Program-made: the position numbers and the translations under genes
From: UBA932 sp031548545
Lineage (GTDB): Bacteria > Bacteroidota > Bacteroidia > Bacteroidales > UBA932
DNA length: 38,770 bases
Direction: 5' to 3'
Assembly (NCBI GenBank): GCA_031548545.1
Contig: JAVBQY010000040.1
Span: forward strand, 1-38,770
Part shown: positions 7,040 to 14,414 of the stretch, one piece after another
How positions within the stretch are numbered: the stretch's first letter is position 1
Layout of the letters: every line of letters begins with the position of its first letter
Notes under the pieces: model-generated
Seen by the model: the letters and a program-made list of their open reading frames with translations, nothing else
What the model was told of the DNA's origin: nothing
The model's database searches: none

Positions 7040-9190
7040 TCATCGTCCGAAAAAAACCAACATTACCGAAATATCCGCCGGCGATATCCCCGCTATCCGC
7101 GAAGCCTGTCCAATGGTTTCCGGCTGATAGCGCTTCAATTTCTGCCGCCCCTCAATAGAGACAGAAGAGAGGCGATCAAAATCAAACGCCCGGGGTATCC
7201 TCACATCCTCGAGACGAAGCACCTTGTCCGCCAAAGCGCGCTCCCGTTCTATATATCCACTATACTTCAGCAAAATTTCTGCGGCTTCCAGCGTCTCTTC
7301 ATTCACCTCTCCCCCCTCCTTTATAATAGCAGCACCGGCAATACCCGGGCCGGCAGACGAGACTACATCAACAGACGCCGTCAACGCCACACCTCCATCC
7401 GCTGCGCTCCTTGATGAAGCGAAGCCATCCGGACACGCCTGCTGCTCCGCCACCTCCGCCAACACTTCAACCGAGGCCAAACCGCCAGCCTGCCCACAGG
7501 CCCGCCCCTGCTCCAATCCTTCATTTTCCACTGGCCACACACCAAGTGCCGACCCTGATGTTCCACGTGGAACATTTTCTATAATTGGAAGCACCTTCAC
7601 CAGATCTGTCAAAAAAACCTCCGGCCGCATCAAAACATCTACTATTTTTTTTGACTGTGGTATAGGCGTCGACCCCATACGCTCCAAAAAAGGATTGATC
7701 TCTTCCGGCCTTACCGAAGTATGCTTAAGGTAATGCAGCAAACTATCTACCTGTTTTTTCTTCTCCAACAAGGCAGCATAACGCTCCTCCGAAGCAAGGC
7801 CTATCCCATAGGACAATTCCGTCAGGCGCATATCCGCATTGTCTTGCCGCAATAAAATACGATACTCTGCCCGGGATGTAAACATGCGATAAGGTTCATC
7901 AACACCCTTGGTTACCAAATCATCAATCAAGACACCAATATAAGCCTGATCACGGCGAAGGATAAACTCCGGTTTACCGGAAATTTTCAAATGGGCATTG
8001 ATCCCTGCCATCAAACCTTGAGCCGCGGCCTCTTCATAGCCGGTTGTACCGTTGATCTGACCGGCGAAGTATAAATTTTCCAGCAATTTTGTTTCCAGAG
8101 AGTGTCGTAATTGTATTGGGGGAAAGTAATCATACTCGATGGCATAGCCAGGACGAAGAAATTCTACCCGCTCCAAGCCCTCTACTTCACGCATTGCACG
8201 GAACTGAATATCCATAGGCAAGGAAGAAGAAAAGCCCTGAATGTAGTATTCATGGGTATTCCACCCTTCAGGCTCCAGAAATAATTGATGACTGTCTTTA
8301 TCTGCAAAAGTCCGCAGCTTGTCTTCTATGCTCGGACAATACCTTGGCCCTATCCCTTTGATGGTCCCTGAAAAAAGCGGAGAGTCAGCAAAACCTTCCC
8401 TCAAAATATCATGCACCTTTTTTGAACTATGTGCAATATAACAAGGAAGCGGAGTGGCTGCACCATTTGTTCCACGTGGAACATTTTTCAATATAGCAGG
8501 ATTATCAAAATAAGAAAATTTAGACGAAGGGGCATCGCCATCCTGGCGAATCAATTTTGAAAAATCAATTGTACGTCCATCCAGCCGCGCCGGCGTTCCG
8601 GTTTTCATCCGCCCTACCTCAAAACCTAAATTCCGGAGTTGCTCCGAGAGCCCATAAGAAGCGGCATCCCCCATGCGCCCTCCGGTAATTTGTGTTTTTC
8701 CGATGTGAATGATCCCGTTTAGAAACGTCCCATTGGTCAGCACTACGGCCTTTGCCCGGAATACGGCGCCTAAAACAGTGGAAATTCCAACAACTTTTTT
8801 ATCTTCAAGGAGTAGCGCATTCACGGAATCTTGCCAAAAATAGAGGTTCGGCGTGTCTTCAAGCAATTTTCGCCAAGTTAAGGAAAAAACAGACAGGTCG
8901 CACTGGGCCCTCGGACTCCACATGGCCGGCCCCTTAGACCGGTTGAGCATCCGGAACTGTAAAGTACTTGCATCCGTAACCCAACCGCTATAACCACCCA
9001 AAGCGTCCACCTCGCGGACAATCTGCCCCTTGGCAATACCACCCATAGCCGGGTTACACGACATCTGCGCCACCTTTGTCATATCCATTGTAACGAGCAA
9101 AACCCGCGAACCCATATTGGCAGCAGCAGCAGCAGCCTCACATCCGGCATGCCCCGCTCCTACGACGATAATATCAAAATTATTTTCCAT
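7040..9190 (-). CDS. mnmG: tRNA uridine-34 carboxymethylaminomethylation enzyme MnmG (GidA)
   Basis: 716 residues; the family is usually about 620-630. With MnmE it installs the cmnm5 group on the wobble uridine of certain tRNAs, using FAD. Seen: FAD-binding GAGHAGCEAA at residues 11-20, MSCNPAMGGIAKGQ, MLNRSKGPAMWSPRAQ, GTFLNG, the GPRYCPSIEDK motif and the C-terminal ASRIAGISPADI region. I start at the ATG at 9190: an upstream ATG at 9289 would add 33 unrelated residues and would precede the -7 box. The extra length comes from a short insertion near residues 234-246 and a large one at about 539-627, both carrying parS DNA. The large insert is rich in Ala, Gly and Ser. No stop or frameshift is seen, so the enzyme is probably functional. 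Confidence 0.93.
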   Translation of the reverse strand: MENNFDIIVVGAGHAGCEAAAAAANMGSRVLLVTMDMTKVAQMSCNPAMGGIAKGQIVREVDALGGYSGWVTDASTLQFRMLNRSKGPAMWSPRAQCDLSVFSLTWRKLLEDTPNLYFWQDSVNALLLEDKKVVGISTVLGAVFRAKAVVLTNGTFLNGIIHIGKTQITGGRMGDAASYGLSEQLRNLGFEVGRMKTGTPARLDGRTIDFSKLIRQDGDAPSSKFSYFDNPAILKNVPRGTNGAATPLPCYIAHSSKKVHDILREGFADSPLFSGTIKGIGPRYCPSIEDKLRTFADKDSHQLFLEPEGWNTHEYYIQGFSSSLPMDIQFRAMREVEGLERVEFLRPGYAIEYDYFPPIQLRHSLETKLLENLYFAGQINGTTGYEEAAAQGLMAGINAHLKISGKPEFILRRDQAYIGVLIDDLVTKGVDEPYRMFTSRAEYRILLRQDNADMRLTELSYGIGLASEERYAALLEKKKQVDSLLHYLKHTSVRPEEINPFLERMGSTPIPQSKKIVDVLMRPEVFLTDLVKVLPIIENVPRGTSGSALGVWPVENEGLEQGRACGQAGGLASVEVLAEVAEQQACPDGFASSRSAADGGVALTASVDVVSSAGPGIAGAAIIKEGGEVNEETLEAAEILLKYSGYIERERALADKVLRLEDVRIPRAFDFDRLSSVSIEGRQKLKRYQPETIGQASRIAGISPADISVMLVFFGR
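7559..7574. other. parS site 6, inside mnmG
   Basis: TGTTCCACGTGGAACA within the mnmG reading frame, encoding N-V-P-R-G-T at residues 539-544. It sits at the start of a long lineage-specific insertion in the protein. Confidence 0.85.
8468..8483. other. parS site 7, inside mnmG
   Basis: TGTTCCACGTGGAACA within mnmG, read in the same phase as site 6 to give N-V-P-R-G-T at residues 236-241, in a short insertion. Confidence 0.85.
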
Positions 9191-9194
9191 GCTA

Positions 9195-9202
9195 CAAAGG
9201 TA
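9195..9202 (-). promoter_or_regulatory. -7 box TACCTTTG directly before mnmG
   Basis: TACCTTTG on the minus strand, only four bases before the mnmG ATG. Transcription would begin at or next to the start codon, implying a leaderless or nearly leaderless mRNA. Confidence 0.6.
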
Positions 9203-9325
9203 GCAAGAATTATTTTCCGGTATCTCTTCCAAATAAAATAGAGCGAGCCTAAAAAGAATTGAAGACTTTTTAAGCCCGCTTATTTGCATGCTTATCCGGG
9301 CACTCTGCCTTAATAGAAAAACAAA

Positions 9326-11338
9326 CTAAAATTTTAATCTTACGCCTGTCTGCCACCAACACTCCGGCTGCGGTAAGCCCGCATAATCAAAATAAGCGGT
9401 GTTGAACAGATTATCCGCCTCAACAAAAAAGGCCCAGCGGCGTTCTTCCCAGGTCAGCTTCAGGTCCAATAAAGCAAAGGGAGAAAAAGACGTCACCGCA
9501 CCAGTATAATAATCGGCATACGTACCGGCCCGATCCTGGAAAGCAAAGCTCCACGCGGCTTTCAGCTGTCTGAAGAAGACCAGATGTTCTACGTCAAACG
9601 TCAATTTATGGCGTAAGAAATCCAGGATATACGAAGTTTCCAGCGCACCGGCCGCCTTGTCCACATAAGCAAAACTATAAGCCAGGCCCAGACGCTGCAG
9701 CCAACTCCCGGGATGTGCTTTCAAGCGGTCCCACTGCCACTGAAACTCTGCCCCCATAGCATCAACCCGGCTGTAATTCAGACTCTTTGACCTTTCAGCG
9801 CCTTCGGTATACACCCAGTCTATCATATGCTCTCCCTTCCTGTAAAAAAGCGAGAGAGAAGAACGCCAGCCCGGCAGGACAACAGCAGTCCCCAGTTCAC
9901 AGGTCAGGGCCTCTTCGGGACGAAGCGCCGGATTGCCCTGATGGGTTGCAGTAGTATAATACAAATCCGTAAAAGTCGGCAAACGGAGTGACTGGTTGAC
10001 GGCTACAAAAGAGGCCCATTGCCGGCTCCAGTTATAGCGCAGGTCGGCGGCCAGTTTCAAACGGCTACCGAAATCATTACTAAAGTGATACGAGAGCCCG
10101 GCGCCGGCCATCCATCGCCCAAGAGTAATACGCTGAGAAAGAAAGGCGTGCAACAACAAGCGTTCCGCAGCTTTGGTAAAAAGCGCATCGCCCTCAAAAG
10201 GAACCGGCTTTGGCGCCGGAAGGGCTTCACCCAATACATTACTATATATATGTTCATTGCGGATGTCAAAAGAAAAAGTCGTTTCACCCAGGAAGGTATA
10301 GGCGCGCAGGCGGGCCTCCCCTCCTGCCGTTGCCGTTTGGTGGTAATTATGTCCGGTGTACCAGTCGGGCGGATCACTGCGGAAAAGTTCAAACCGGTCG
10401 GTATGCCCGCGATAATAGGCCGCGGCCGACAGACGGAAAATCCCCAAATCCTGCTGCCATTGCAGGCTGCCCAGCATAGTGCGTACCTGCTCAAACTGGT
10501 TGGGGTACCTGAAAGAATAGAAACCGTTAGAACCGTAAGCTTTATCCTGATAGCCCAACTGCGCCTCAAAGCGGCCAATGGCCGTGGCATAACGGAGATG
10601 AGAAAAGAGGTTGTTCGTGCGGAAATCGGTATTGCCGGCATAGCCCTCACTTTGCCGGTGCGCCGCCAGCATATAGGCGGAAAATTGTTCATCGCCCACC
10701 GTAGCATCGGCCAGGAGATTGAAATAGCCCCAGCGGCCGCCGCTTAATGTAAGGTTCAGCGTATTAAAATCGTCACTGCCGGTAATGAGGTTCACCGCAC
10801 CGCCTATGGCCCCGGGAGCGCTCAGGCCCTGCAAAACCTCTATGCGCGAAACAGCCGGCAGCTCGACCGGCAGGTCAAGGCTGTAATGGCCCGTTTGCGG
10901 GTCACTGAAATTAATACCGTTGATAAGGAGTTGTGTTTGGTCGAAAGTACCACCGCGGATAGAAAGGTCGGCCTGGACACCGAGAGGCCCGCGTTGCCTC
11001 AGATCGAGTGATGGAAGTGAGCGGAGAAGATCATTAAGCGAAGGGACAGGCGCAGGGCCGGCTTCTGCTTTAGTAATGACGGCAATGGTGCGCACCATAG
11101 CGGATAAGGCGTCATTGCGCTGGCCCGTGACGACAACCTCATCCAGTGTTTCACCGCGGACCGTGGTCAGCGTGTCTTGGGCAAATACGTTCTGGGAACT
11201 CAGCATGATGATGGAAATGCCCACCTTCATCACCCCCATTTTTACGGTTTTGTGCATGCTGTTGAAAGCAGCATAGGATTTACGGGACCACCGCCTGAAG
11301 CAGAAATCATACCGCTTCAATTTTTGTTTTTTATACAT
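9326..11338 (-). CDS. TonB-dependent outer-membrane receptor, BtuB-like
   Basis: 670 residues. A 22-strand barrel receptor that takes up a ligand using TonB energy. A basic leader (YDFCFRRWSRKSYAAFNS) precedes a hydrophobic signal ending in VFAQ near residue 54. A TonB-box-like TLDEVVVTG follows. The plug domain has LNDLLRSLPSLDLRQRGPLG, DLSIRGGTFDQTQLLINGI and IEVLQGLSAPGAIGGAVNLI. The barrel ends in aromatic ...WWQTGVRLKF. The plug resembles cobalamin/siderophore receptors, but no ligand can be assigned and no btuFCD neighbours are present. I keep the longest start because an RWSRK leader is, from memory, conserved in such Bacteroidota receptors. It lies between ybeY and mnmG and may be cotranscribed with ybeY. 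Confidence 0.85.
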   Translation of the reverse strand: MYKKQKLKRYDFCFRRWSRKSYAAFNSMHKTVKMGVMKVGISIIMLSSQNVFAQDTLTTVRGETLDEVVVTGQRNDALSAMVRTIAVITKAEAGPAPVPSLNDLLRSLPSLDLRQRGPLGVQADLSIRGGTFDQTQLLINGINFSDPQTGHYSLDLPVELPAVSRIEVLQGLSAPGAIGGAVNLITGSDDFNTLNLTLSGGRWGYFNLLADATVGDEQFSAYMLAAHRQSEGYAGNTDFRTNNLFSHLRYATAIGRFEAQLGYQDKAYGSNGFYSFRYPNQFEQVRTMLGSLQWQQDLGIFRLSAAAYYRGHTDRFELFRSDPPDWYTGHNYHQTATAGGEARLRAYTFLGETTFSFDIRNEHIYSNVLGEALPAPKPVPFEGDALFTKAAERLLLHAFLSQRITLGRWMAGAGLSYHFSNDFGSRLKLAADLRYNWSRQWASFVAVNQSLRLPTFTDLYYTTATHQGNPALRPEEALTCELGTAVVLPGWRSSLSLFYRKGEHMIDWVYTEGAERSKSLNYSRVDAMGAEFQWQWDRLKAHPGSWLQRLGLAYSFAYVDKAAGALETSYILDFLRHKLTFDVEHLVFFRQLKAAWSFAFQDRAGTYADYYTGAVTSFSPFALLDLKLTWEERRWAFFVEADNLFNTAYFDYAGLPQPECWWQTGVRLKF

Positions 11339-11414
11339 AAAATATTTATTAATGTGCTAAAGGACCAACAGCGCCGGGAGATACAAGAACAGGCCTCACC
11401 GGCATCACGGCCCC

Positions 11415-11828
11415 TTAGCTTGTTAGTGCAAGGTTTTTATCTTCCGCCGCACGCATGGCCTTCTGCTGCCCGGGGGTGGCATCCTCATACCCGCAGAGGT
11501 GCAGCATACCATGAACCATCACCCGGCGCAATTCCTGCTCAAAAGACTGGCCATACTCCTGCGCATTGGCGCGTACGGTATCTACACTAATAAATAAATC
11601 ACCATTAATCACTTCTTCTTCAGTATAATCAAAAGTAATGATATCGGTATAATAATTATGCCCGAGATATTGGCCATTAATTTGTAGCAGATAAGTATCG
11701 GAACAAAAAATAATGGAGATCTCGCCCGTTTTCTTTCCCTCTGCAAGGGCTGCATTTTGCAACCATTTTTTAACCAACTGTTTGTCAGGCAGGTTGAATT
11801 TTATGTCTTCTGTATAAAATCGTATCAT
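11415..11828 (-). CDS. ybeY: Endoribonuclease YbeY (16S rRNA maturation)
   Basis: 137 residues, normal for the family. YbeY is a cytosolic zinc-dependent RNase involved in 16S rRNA 3'-end maturation and ribosome quality control. The motif HGMLHLCGYED near the C-terminus supplies two of the three zinc-ligand histidines. The canonical third ligand (GYDH) is replaced by Glu-Asp here; from memory Bacteroidota homologues also deviate at this point. ITFDYTEEEVINGDLFIS matches the conserved centre. It has its own promoter (TATTTTTG at 11833-11840) and is divergent from mdh. The first gene of the ybeY-receptor-mnmG minus-strand run. Confidence 0.9.
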   Translation of the reverse strand: MIRFYTEDIKFNLPDKQLVKKWLQNAALAEGKKTGEISIIFCSDTYLLQINGQYLGHNYYTDIITFDYTEEEVINGDLFISVDTVRANAQEYGQSFEQELRRVMVHGMLHLCGYEDATPGQQKAMRAAEDKNLALTS

Positions 11829-11832
11829 ATCA

Positions 11833-11840
11833 CAAAAATA
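11833..11840 (-). promoter_or_regulatory. -7 box TATTTTTG before ybeY
   Basis: TATTTTTG on the minus strand, four bases before the ybeY ATG; predicts a leaderless transcript. It is back to back with the mdh promoter. Confidence 0.55.
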
Positions 11841-11853
11841 ACATATTTTTCCT

Positions 11854-11861
11854 TACCTTTG
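11854..11861 (+). promoter_or_regulatory. -7 box TACCTTTG before mdh
   Basis: TACCTTTG on the plus strand, 64 bases before the mdh ATG, leaving a leader of roughly 55-60 bases. Only 13 bases separate it from the divergent ybeY box. Confidence 0.6.
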
Positions 11862-11925
11862 CCCCCTTAATTTTCATTCTTTGCATCTTGAAATTTTTAA
11901 ATCTTTAAATATAAGAATTTAGGTT

Positions 11926-12867
11926 ATGGCTAAAATTACTGTTGTTGGCGCCGGAAACGTAGGCGCAACCTGTGCAAACGTAATTGCACAAAAAGAACTG
12001 GCAGCCGAGCTCGTGCTGCTCGACATTAAAGAAGGTTTTGCCGAAGGCAAGGCCCTTGACATGATGCAAACCGCTACGCTTTGCGAGTTTGATACCCGTA
12101 TCAAAGGGGTAACCAATGATTACGCCGCTACCGCCAATTCGGATGTAGTGGTAATCACCTCCGGTATTCCGCGTAAGCCCGGTATGACCCGCGAAGAACT
12201 CATCGGCACCAATGCCGGTATTGTAAAAACCGTTGTAGAAAGCGTATTGACACACTCTCCCAACGCCGTGATTGTGGTCATCAGCAACCCGATGGATACG
12301 ATGACTTACCTGGCGCTGAAAGCCAGCAAACTGCCCAAACAACGCATCATCGGTATGGGCGGTATCCTCGACAGCAGCCGCTTCAAATGCTATTTGAGCC
12401 AGGCGCTCAACGCCCCCGCCTCCGACATTGAAGGTACTGTTATCGGCGGCCATGGCGACACGACGATGATTCCTCTCACCCGTTTCGCCACCTATAAAGG
12501 TATTCCCGTAAGCAACCTGTTAAGCAAAGAAGTAAGCGACAAAGTAGCCGCAGACACAATGGTAGGCGGCGCCACCCTAACCAAACTGCTGGGCACCTCT
12601 GCCTGGTATGCTCCCGGCGCTGCCGGCGCCATGCTGGTAGAATCCATCATCCGCGACCAGAAAAAAGTATTCCCCTGCTGTGTATCCCTTGATGGCGAAT
12701 ATGGCCAGCAAGACATCTGTATGGGTGTTCCTGTGGTTATCGGCAAAAACGGTTGGGAGAAAATCGTAGACTACAAATTAAATGCTGAAGAACAGGCTGC
12801 TTTTGACAAAAGCGCCGAGGCCGTACGCAGTATGAACAATGTATTAGCCGAAATGAACCTTATCTAA
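11926..12867 (+). CDS. mdh: Malate dehydrogenase (LDH-like type)
   Basis: 313 residues, typical for the LDH-like MDH group. It interconverts malate and oxaloacetate with NAD(H) in the cytosol. The NAD-binding motif is GAGNVGAT at residues 8-15. Substrate-binding arginines lie in GIPRKPGMTREELIG. The VISNPMDTMTYLALK stretch is typical of MDH rather than lactate dehydrogenase. The catalytic His176 is in IGGHGDTTMIP. It has its own promoter and is followed by a rho-independent terminator at 12889-12920, so it is monocistronic. Together with FrdAB downstream it fits the malate-fumarate-succinate branch used by fermenting Bacteroidota (inference). Confidence 0.95.
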   Translation: MAKITVVGAGNVGATCANVIAQKELAAELVLLDIKEGFAEGKALDMMQTATLCEFDTRIKGVTNDYAATANSDVVVITSGIPRKPGMTREELIGTNAGIVKTVVESVLTHSPNAVIVVISNPMDTMTYLALKASKLPKQRIIGMGGILDSSRFKCYLSQALNAPASDIEGTVIGGHGDTTMIPLTRFATYKGIPVSNLLSKEVSDKVAADTMVGGATLTKLLGTSAWYAPGAAGAMLVESIIRDQKKVFPCCVSLDGEYGQQDICMGVPVVIGKNGWEKIVDYKLNAEEQAAFDKSAEAVRSMNNVLAEMNLI

Positions 12868-12888
12868 TACGCGGTTCTTATACACCGG

Positions 12889-12920
12889 AAAAAAGACAGT
12901 CGTTGCCAACTGTCTTTTTT
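12889..12920 (+). terminator. Rho-independent terminator of mdh
   Basis: AAAAAAGACAGT pairs with ACTGTCTTTTTT around an 8-base loop, with a T run at its end. The symmetric A/T tracts could also terminate on the opposite strand. Confidence 0.85.
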
Positions 12921-12938
12921 CTTTTCATAAATTTTTCA

Positions 12939-12946
12939 TACCTTGG
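12939..12946 (+). promoter_or_regulatory. Possible -7 box before the small TonB-domain gene
   Basis: TACCTTGG, one mismatch to TAnnTTTG, 21 bases before the ATG at 12968. Confidence 0.35.
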
Positions 12947-12967
12947 CGCCATCTAATTCAATCTATT

Positions 12968-13489
12968 ATGAAATACCTTAGGTTGTTACAATTCGTCTTT
13001 TTCCTGTTGCTGCTCCGGTTCACGCCAGCCGCCGGACAAACACCCGACAGCACAATGGCTGCAACACAAACGGCAGATACGACGGTGGCAGAAAAAGCCA
13101 TCTCCCCTGATAAAGCAGAACAGCGCCCAAAATTCCAGGGAGGTGATGAAAAAAAGTTTGCCCGGTGGGTGGCCGAACATATGGAATACCCTATTACTGC
13201 AAAAACCATGGGTATAACCGGACGGGTTATCTGTACCTTTGTAATAGACAAAGAAGGCCAGGTAACGAATGTAAAAGTAGTAAGGAAAGTACATCCATCA
13301 CTCGACCAGGAAGCTGTCCGAATCATCTCCATGTCACCGAAATGGACCCCCGGAGTACAGAAAGGAAAAGAGGTACGCGTACGCTATACATTCCCCATCA
13401 TATTCAACCTCAACAATAAGAATAACAGCGCTCTACAACCATTTGACATCCCCGGAACAAATAAATCCCGAACACCCAACAAGCGGTAA
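12968..13489 (+). CDS. Secreted TonB C-terminal-domain protein
   Basis: 173 residues. A signal peptide spans residues 1-23 (hydrophobic core, then AAGQ), with no lipobox. A short Thr/Ala-rich linker leads to a TonB C-terminal domain at about residues 53-145: PKFQGGDEKKFARWVAEHM, YPITAKTMGITGRV, SLDQEAVRIISMSPKWTPG. A charged tail of about 25 residues follows. Unlike true TonB it has no inner-membrane anchor and no proline-rich rod, so it probably acts free in the periplasm. It is clearly paralogous to the anchored TonB-like protein at 13650, with tRNA-Ala between them. Function not established. Confidence 0.8.
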   Translation: MKYLRLLQFVFFLLLLRFTPAAGQTPDSTMAATQTADTTVAEKAISPDKAEQRPKFQGGDEKKFARWVAEHMEYPITAKTMGITGRVICTFVIDKEGQVTNVKVVRKVHPSLDQEAVRIISMSPKWTPGVQKGKEVRVRYTFPIIFNLNNKNNSALQPFDIPGTNKSRTPNKR

Positions 13490-13511
13490 AAAAAAGAAAA
13501 TTACACTCATA

Positions 13512-13543
13512 ATTTGCAAAGTAAAAAAATATACCTAATTTTG
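13512..13543 (+). promoter_or_regulatory. Promoter of tRNA-Ala
   Basis: A -33-like TTTG (13512-13515) and the -7 box TAATTTTG (13536-13543) are separated by 20 bases, near the Bacteroidota optimum. The tRNA starts 13 bases downstream. Confidence 0.6.
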
Positions 13544-13556
13544 TGTGGTTAAACAT

Positions 13557-13630
<74 letters not shown>

Positions 13631-13649
13631 CAAACTAAAAATTAGCGCC

Positions 13650-14345
13650 ATGGAAATTAAAAAATCTCCGAAAGCGAACCTTGAGAACAAAAAGACTTTG
13701 TTCACTGAAATAGGGCTTGTGTTTTCTTTGCTGATTTGCCTTATTGCATTTGAATGGAAGACTTATGAGAAAACGGTTGCCGTAATGGATGATACGGTGA
13801 AGGCCGTAACCGAAGAGGAAATGGTTCCCATTGTCCAGCCCGAGTTGCCTCCCCCGCCCGACATGCCTAAAATTCCTGTGGTATCCGACGTAATCCAGAT
13901 TGTAGAAGACAACGTGAAGATCAACGATGATCTCATCCTGTCAACCGAAGACAACAAAAATATCGGGGTACAAGTGATGGATTATGTACAGAAACAAGTG
14001 GTGGAATCAGCGGTGGAAGAAGAAGATATTCCTCTCGCAGTGGTAGAAGAAAAGCCGAAATTCATGGGTGGTGATGAGAATGAATTTACCAAATGGGTAT
14101 TCAAAAACATGACCTATCCCGAAATCGCCAAAGAAAACGGTATCCAAGGCCGTGTAATCTGCTCGTTCGTTGTAACAGCTGACGGAAAAGTAGCCGACGT
14201 GAAAATACTCCGTGGTATTGACCCTTCATTGGACAGGGAAGCCGTTCGTGTGATCTCTATGTCACCGAAATGGACGCCCGGCAGACAACGTAATAAAGCC
14301 GTACGTGTAAAATATACTTTCCCCGTAATTTTCCAATTACGCTAA
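13650..14345 (+). CDS. TonB-family energy transducer
   Basis: 231 residues. One transmembrane helix near residues 22-39, a short acidic/proline region (VQPELPPPPDMPKIPVV), then a TonB C-terminal domain at about residues 135-231: PKFMGGDENEFTKWVFKNM, YPEIAKENGIQGRV, SLDREAVRVISMSPKWTPG, ending in VIFQLR. It should sit in the inner membrane and span the periplasm to TonB-dependent receptors. The start is the ATG at 13650. An earlier in-frame ATG at 13545 would translate through the tRNA and must be rejected. Gap to the tRNA is 19 bases, so it may be read from the tRNA promoter. No exbB/exbD are adjacent. Confidence 0.9.
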   Translation: MEIKKSPKANLENKKTLFTEIGLVFSLLICLIAFEWKTYEKTVAVMDDTVKAVTEEEMVPIVQPELPPPPDMPKIPVVSDVIQIVEDNVKINDDLILSTEDNKNIGVQVMDYVQKQVVESAVEEEDIPLAVVEEKPKFMGGDENEFTKWVFKNMTYPEIAKENGIQGRVICSFVVTADGKVADVKILRGIDPSLDREAVRVISMSPKWTPGRQRNKAVRVKYTFPVIFQLR

Positions 14346-14365
14346 GAAATTTTAATCCATAAAGA

Positions 14366-14393
14366 AAACCCGACTTTGTAGTCGGGTTTTTTT
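14366..14393 (+). terminator. Rho-independent terminator after the TonB-family gene
   Basis: AAAACCCGAC pairs with GTCGGGTTTT, followed directly by a T run. Confidence 0.9.
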
Positions 14394-14394
14394 A

Positions 14395-14402
14395 TATATT
14401 TG
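14395..14402 (+). promoter_or_regulatory. -7 box TATATTTG before hflX
   Basis: TATATTTG fits TAnnTTTG and ends 12 bases before the hflX ATG, immediately after the upstream terminator. Confidence 0.55.
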
Positions 14403-14414
14403 CAAGCATAACTT

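Noticed and set aside
6169..7158. A 329-codon plus-strand frame through the parS array
   Set aside because: It is proline/threonine/histidine-rich, repeats with the DNA monomer, runs antisense into mnmG, and exists because A+C-rich DNA has few stop codons. The FHVEH-like peptides are simply translated parS sites.
9191..9289. Longer MnmG with 33 extra N-terminal residues
   Set aside because: The FAD motif starts right after the ATG at 9190, and the -7 box lies between the two possible starts.
12878..12886. TTATACACC after mdh as a DnaA box
   Set aside because: One mismatch, isolated, and adjacent to a terminator in ordinary sequence.
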